The notes under the pieces are model-generated. The model saw nothing but the letters and a program-made list of their open reading frames with translations, was not told the origin of the DNA and ran no database searches. A stretch of 64,000 nucleotides of DNA, taken from Chitinophaga eiseniae. GTDB taxonomy: Bacteria > Bacteroidota > Bacteroidia > Chitinophagales > Chitinophagaceae. The position numbers were made by a program, and so were the translations under genes. Location: positions 248,001 through 312,000 of the forward strand of contig NZ_FUWZ01000002.1 of assembly GCF_900167135.1 (NCBI RefSeq). The letters are read 5' to 3'. This document shows, piece by piece, positions 59,847 to 64,000 of this stretch; the stretch's first letter is position 1, and every line of letters begins with the position of its first letter.

Positions 59847-62800
59847 CTATTGCGACAATACGAACCTGAAGGTGATACCACCCCTGGTGTTGGTGATCGG
59901 ATAAGCGGTGGAAATAACAGGGATCGTTTGCCTGCGGTCATAGAAGAAACGCAGGTTCAACCGGTTATTCACTACATAGTCGATGGACGGCGCAATGCCC
60001 ACTACCTTCTGGCCGCTGGTAGGAATGACCAGATCGGCATCCAGGCGGTTGTTGGCGGTCTTATCATCCCGGAAGCTCAGGTCCAGGCGGAAGTTAAGAT
60101 CGTTCTGAAGACGTTTGCCACCGTTTTTACCCACAGCAAATGGCAGCTGCAGTCCTCTCACCCGATAACCGGCGCCTACCACAATTTCGCTGGAGCGCAG
60201 CTCGGTCAACTGGTAATCGATCAAACTGAGGCTGAGAGAGCGGCTCTTCCGGTATTCCAGCCGTGCATTGAGACTGTTGGTAAAGGTGAGGTCCACGCCC
60301 AGCAGCGGCGAAAACTGCTCTGTCAGCGTCAGGTTAGGCACCAGGAAGTACGGATAGTAGTTACCGGATACCGTATCCCTGAACGCCGGGTAACCCGCCA
60401 GCCGGGGATCTTCATAATACATGGAGGTATTATAGGAGTTCATGGACAATGTACCGACATAACCATGCGTCAGCGTAAAGTTGGTCAGGAAACTGCGGAA
60501 AGGCTCCAGTTTGGTCAGACCATTATACGTAACACGCCAGTTCGGTTTCGGCATATAATTTTTAAACGGATTGCTTTTTACGGTATTACCCGGTCCGTTC
60601 AACAGGCCGACGTTCTCCGGCGATTTGCCGGTATACGCTGCCAGGAATGCGGGGATCAGCACGTCCTGCGCATACCGCGTATAGCCGTAGGCGTAAGTAG
60701 GATCTTTCGGGTCCCCTGAAGGAACGCCCGGGTCTTTGTTGTACGGGTTGGCCGCGCCCAGCCGCTGGGAAATGATATTCCGGTAGGCTTCAAAATTGCG
60801 GAACGTTTCCGACACGCCGTTAGCCGTATTGATCCTGCCAAACATCGTTTTAATAGCGATGTAGGAGATTTCAAAACCACCGGCGTCATACGGGCTCAGG
60901 TGTTGGAACCCAAGATCAGCACCGGTAGAATCCTGCATACTTTTGAACAGTTCTGTATGTGTTTTGGTAAACGACTTGGTCATGCTCAGATCGATACGCA
61001 GATCGTTGAACGGTTCCAGTTGCGCCTGCAGGTCCCACCGTTGGGTGTACTGCTGCTGGAACTGTATGTTCAGCGACGGGTCTTTCGTGATCAGTCCGCG
61101 ATTCGCAAAATCATCCAGCCATTTTTTGTCGGGTTGTTTGCCCAGCACAAAACCGAGGCCCGGCGCCATCGACTGCCAGTTCATCCCTACCAGCTTAGCA
61201 CTGTCCAGGTAACCAGGCAAACGGGTACCGGCGTTCTCGTTATAGTTGAAGCCTACCCGTTTCAGGGCCATCAGCGGTTTCAGCACTGCTTTTATCCATG
61301 GGGAAATTTCGTCGCCGGACGACTGGTTGTTGTTCTGTTGATTATTCTGCTGGTTGCTGTTATTGTTTTTGTTATTGTTTTTGTTCTGATTGTTGTTATT
61401 GTTAGACACCGGTTTGCGGGCATTTACCTGCCGGAGGAACTTGGACTTATTATACAGTTCCACAAACTTGAACTCTGCCGTCAGTGTTTTCTGCATGCTG
61501 TTCTCAATGGCGTTACCCAGGTAGAGCGCCAGCCGGGAAGCGCCGGTCCAGCGGTATTCCGTGCTGTAGCCGAAGGCCACGTTGGTCCAGCTCAGGGCCG
61601 GGAACTTGGCGGTAGGCAGCGTATAGGTAAAGTTGGCGTTATGCATGTAGTTCACCGAACGGCCGCCTTTGAAGAAGTTACGCCAGATGGTGTCTTTCTT
61701 CGCGCCGGTATTGATTCTGCCCGCGGGCTCATCCACGCGGGAGTTATTCACCGCGTTAAACTCGATGTTGATACTGCGGGTGATGTCCCACTTCAGGGTA
61801 TAATACCGGTCGAACGTGAAGTATTTATCATACGTTTCGGGCAGCTGGTATTTCACATCTCCGCCGACGTTACGGATACGCGACGCGCCGAACTGCCGGA
61901 TAATATCTGCCCGGAAGCTGATGATAGACGGCACATAGTTGACGTTGAAGTCCCGTATGAGGTCCAGCCAGTGTGTTTTGGTTTTGATCAGTTTTTTGAA
62001 CGGCTCCAGGTATTTCGGCTGACCGGAATAGTTATACCCGATACCGCCGCGGTGTTTCGTCAGCAAATCACTCTGGATAAGCGGGTTATGCCGGTTGATC
62101 TGCGAGAATGAATAGCTGATATCGAAGTTCTCGATATCCCATAGGTGACGTTTACCCTGCCGTGTATTGAGTTTACGGACGTTGGTAAAGTTCAGGCTGG
62201 TGATGGAAGTAAAGTCCTGTGCATTCTTGCGCATGGAATCCCTTTCCCACCGGGACCTTGCCAGCGCGAGTTTGTCTTTCAGTTTGATATCAAGATCGTA
62301 GGGATCATATTCCGGGTTGCTGACAGCCTGTGAATAGCCGGCGTATACCGGGATAGACATGCCTACGCTCTTCGGCAGCAGTTTACCCAAATCCAGGTTG
62401 GCGGCGGCGTCGTATTGCAGGAAGTTATCACGGAAGCGTTCATTCACGCGCTGGTCGATGTTACCGAATCCGGCAGTGTGCATGTTGCCGGACACGGAGA
62501 TGGTGCCCAGGTCGGCCAGCTGCACGTCTACCCTTGCCAGCGCGGCATAGCCGCCTTTTTCGTCGAAGTCTGACAGCCGCAGTTCATCGAACCATACTTC
62601 GGCGCAACGCGGCAGGCCATCGTCTTTCGGGTTCATTACACCGATCATCATGGTGCGGGCGTCGCCCAGGCTGGGGTTACCCACCACAGACATGAAGTTG
62701 CCGAATTCATCGGCCACCGGTGTCATGGGATATGCCTGCAGCGGAGAGCAGGAATCGCACATGTTACGTTTCTGTTTCAGCTGGCTCAGGCGCTCCATGA

Positions 62801-64000
62801 TGAGCTGCATATTGTTACCGTCGGGCCAGATCTCGATAGGGGCTTTGGAGTTCCAGGCCGTTACTTTCAGCGGAATGCGGTATTCGTAGTAGTTGCTCAC
62901 AAAGTCGCTACCAATGCGGATCACGGCTTGTACCTGACCGTCTTTCAATGCGGTGGCGGAACCCACGGCTTCTGCGTGCATGTACATTTCCATTTTCTTG
63001 TACTGGCGCAGGTCCATGTTGAGCGTTTTATACAGGGCACGTACTTCACCATCCTGCAGGTTACATACCTGGACGGACAGGGATTGTTCGTTCAGCTGCA
63101 GCGTGGTGTTGTTGGTGCTGATGGTATTCTGTCTTACTACTCCCGGCGGCAGCACGTAAGGGATAGGGCTGCGGGAAGAATTCTCTTCAATATTGACAGC
63201 AGACGAGTTAAAGGTAGTGGTCTGGTCCAGGGGCACAGGGTCGCCGGGTCTCAGTTCATACATATAACGGCGCCATTGGCTGCGCACCAGCTCCAGTTTG
63301 GCAAAACGTACCACCACCGGCTCTGCGAAGTCTGTCATGAACATACGCATAAAGCGGATGGACTTGAAGTCGGGGATGTTACCCACTTTTGCGTTAAACT
63401 GGTTCAGCGGAATTTTAAACTGGTACCATGTTTCGTTCGTTTTCTGGCCATTGGGCAGGTCTACCGGCGCCTCTATTTTATCCACGATGAAGTTGGAGCC
63501 AACGGCCATACCTGGTTTAAGGTCTACCCGGTACTGGAAGTATTCTTCCGTTTCGTTCATGGTATTGTCCCTGTTCAGATCTTCTGATTCAGGGATGTTG
63601 GTCGCCGCGGTGGAGAAAGTGGATTTCGGATCAGACACCGGGGAGTTGCCTTCCGGGTTGCTGTAGTTTTTATAACGTTCCAGGATGCCGGCGCGGGAAG
63701 CGTCGTAATCGGCGTTACGATAGTGTTTGTAGTCGTCGTTGGACGGATCTCGCTGGGCCTGCTGGAATACCGGGGAGCCGCCGAAGTTCTGGGCCAGTGT
63801 GTCCATATAGCTTCTGTAGAAAGCTGCTTCATCAGTAGATTTCAGACCATCATATCCTACGTCCTGGTAGGCCCGGATGTTGGGATCGTTGTCGAAAGCC
63901 TGTGTGATCTGCTGCTGGAACTTAGGCTGGCGGCCCCATTTGGAGGAATCGATTTTATTCGGTTCCTGCCGTGGGTCGGGCATACCGTTTTCGAAGAACT
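59847..64000 (-). CDS. sprA: SprA (Sov-like) outer membrane translocon of the type IX secretion system, C-terminal part
   Basis: SprA is the giant 36-strand barrel through which T9SS cargo crosses the outer membrane; it is needed for gliding and secretion. About 1384 of an expected ~2400 residues are present. The reading frame is open to the right window edge (FFENGMPDPRQEPNKIDSS), so the start lies outside. Visible family features are EYFQYRVDLKPGMAVG, WFDELRLSDFDEKGGYAALARVDVQLADLG, LDLGKLLPKSVGMSIPVYAGYS, SYSFSQINRHNPLIQ and a C-terminus ending ITFRFVLSQ. An Asn/Gln-rich linker lies near 61320-61410. It ends with a good terminator and serves the CHU_C proteins of this window. Confidence 0.95.
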   Translation of the reverse strand, partial: FFENGMPDPRQEPNKIDSSKWGRQPKFQQQITQAFDNDPNIRAYQDVGYDGLKSTDEAAFYRSYMDTLAQNFGGSPVFQQAQRDPSNDDYKHYRNADYDASRAGILERYKNYSNPEGNSPVSDPKSTFSTAATNIPESEDLNRDNTMNETEEYFQYRVDLKPGMAVGSNFIVDKIEAPVDLPNGQKTNETWYQFKIPLNQFNAKVGNIPDFKSIRFMRMFMTDFAEPVVVRFAKLELVRSQWRRYMYELRPGDPVPLDQTTTFNSSAVNIEENSSRSPIPYVLPPGVVRQNTISTNNTTLQLNEQSLSVQVCNLQDGEVRALYKTLNMDLRQYKKMEMYMHAEAVGSATALKDGQVQAVIRIGSDFVSNYYEYRIPLKVTAWNSKAPIEIWPDGNNMQLIMERLSQLKQKRNMCDSCSPLQAYPMTPVADEFGNFMSVVGNPSLGDARTMMIGVMNPKDDGLPRCAEVWFDELRLSDFDEKGGYAALARVDVQLADLGTISVSGNMHTAGFGNIDQRVNERFRDNFLQYDAAANLDLGKLLPKSVGMSIPVYAGYSQAVSNPEYDPYDLDIKLKDKLALARSRWERDSMRKNAQDFTSITSLNFTNVRKLNTRQGKRHLWDIENFDISYSFSQINRHNPLIQSDLLTKHRGGIGYNYSGQPKYLEPFKKLIKTKTHWLDLIRDFNVNYVPSIISFRADIIRQFGASRIRNVGGDVKYQLPETYDKYFTFDRYYTLKWDITRSINIEFNAVNNSRVDEPAGRINTGAKKDTIWRNFFKGGRSVNYMHNANFTYTLPTAKFPALSWTNVAFGYSTEYRWTGASRLALYLGNAIENSMQKTLTAEFKFVELYNKSKFLRQVNARKPVSNNNNNQNKNNNKNNNSNQQNNQQNNNQSSGDEISPWIKAVLKPLMALKRVGFNYNENAGTRLPGYLDSAKLVGMNWQSMAPGLGFVLGKQPDKKWLDDFANRGLITKDPSLNIQFQQQYTQRWDLQAQLEPFNDLRIDLSMTKSFTKTHTELFKSMQDSTGADLGFQHLSPYDAGGFEISYIAIKTMFGRINTANGVSETFRNFEAYRNIISQRLGAANPYNKDPGVPSGDPKDPTYAYGYTRYAQDVLIPAFLAAYTGKSPENVGLLNGPGNTVKSNPFKNYMPKPNWRVTYNGLTKLEPFRSFLTNFTLTHGYVGTLSMNSYNTSMYYEDPRLAGYPAFRDTVSGNYYPYFLVPNLTLTEQFSPLLGVDLTFTNSLNARLEYRKSRSLSLSLIDYQLTELRSSEIVVGAGYRVRGLQLPFAVGKNGGKRLQNDLNFRLDLSFRDDKTANNRLDADLVIPTSGQKVVGIAPSIDYVVNNRLNLRFFYDRRQTIPVISTAYPITNTRGGITFRFVLSQ

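Overview
The window is a 64 kb chromosomal segment of a Bacteroidota bacterium, most likely a Chitinophaga-like member of the Chitinophagaceae. This rests on type IX secretion and gliding genes (a C-terminal part of sprA, a PorP/SprF-like protein, three proteins ending in the gliding-associated CHU_C sorting domain, a PorE-like OmpA lipoprotein), a SusC/SusD pair, a eukaryotic-type citrate synthase, ATP-dependent PEP carboxykinase, and promoter boxes of the Bacteroidota type (TAnnTTTG). Coding density is high. I see no tRNA, rRNA, CRISPR array, prophage or insertion sequence. Genus is an inference from gene content.

Layout. 1-9.4 kb: end of dnaJ, a stand-alone RlmK-like methyltransferase, a YfbK-like VWA protein, hpt, a glucosaminidase/LysM protein, an O-methyltransferase, a LOG-family hydrolase, and a two-gene unit of a phosphonatase-like HAD enzyme with a TIGR03364-type FAD oxidoreductase. 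9.5-15 kb: an outer-membrane barrel protein, then a PorP/SprF protein paired with a 1232-residue CHU_C adhesin-like protein. 15-21.5 kb: recG, gltA, an LptF/LptG permease, tgt. 21.7-26.9 kb, plus strand: glycosyltransferase, rsmG, an ECF sigma factor with two small partners, a DinB protein, a patatin. 27-32.3 kb, minus strand: M1 peptidase, rsmI, purS, pssA, aminopeptidase P. 32.6-41.9 kb: pckA, folD, queE, a PorE-like protein, an e(P4)-type phosphatase, dprA, guaB. 41.9-46.4 kb: a SusC/SusD pair without enzymes beside it. 47.1-55.5 kb: lnt, an alpha/beta hydrolase, two paralogous CHU_C proteins, an SDR, and a 51-residue Trp/Tyr-rich small ORF. 55.5-59.7 kb: a three-gene minus-strand unit (small CNGKC secreted protein, TonB receptor, Asp-box lipoprotein with a Cys-x-Cys-Cys motif) that looks like a metal or cofactor uptake locus. 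59.8-64 kb: sprA, running off the right edge.

The most unusual content is non-coding. Two copies of a ~180-190 bp palindromic element (3363-3543 and 38034-38230) share an identical, loopless 50 bp palindrome and have long outer arms built of GCAAAG-type words. A shorter relative lies at 30031-30103. Other intergenic spaces hold long inverted repeats whose arms are 7 or 8 bp tandem words. Three loci share one terminator stem word (AAGACCGAAGC).

Many genes have a TAnnTTTG or TATCTTCG box so close to the start codon that the predicted leaders are 0-25 nt, and some mRNAs may be leaderless. These boxes also decide several start codons. recG has no ATG, GTG or TTG that would include its conserved N-terminus. 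tgt has lost two of four zinc ligands. All functions come from reading the sequence; no searches were run.
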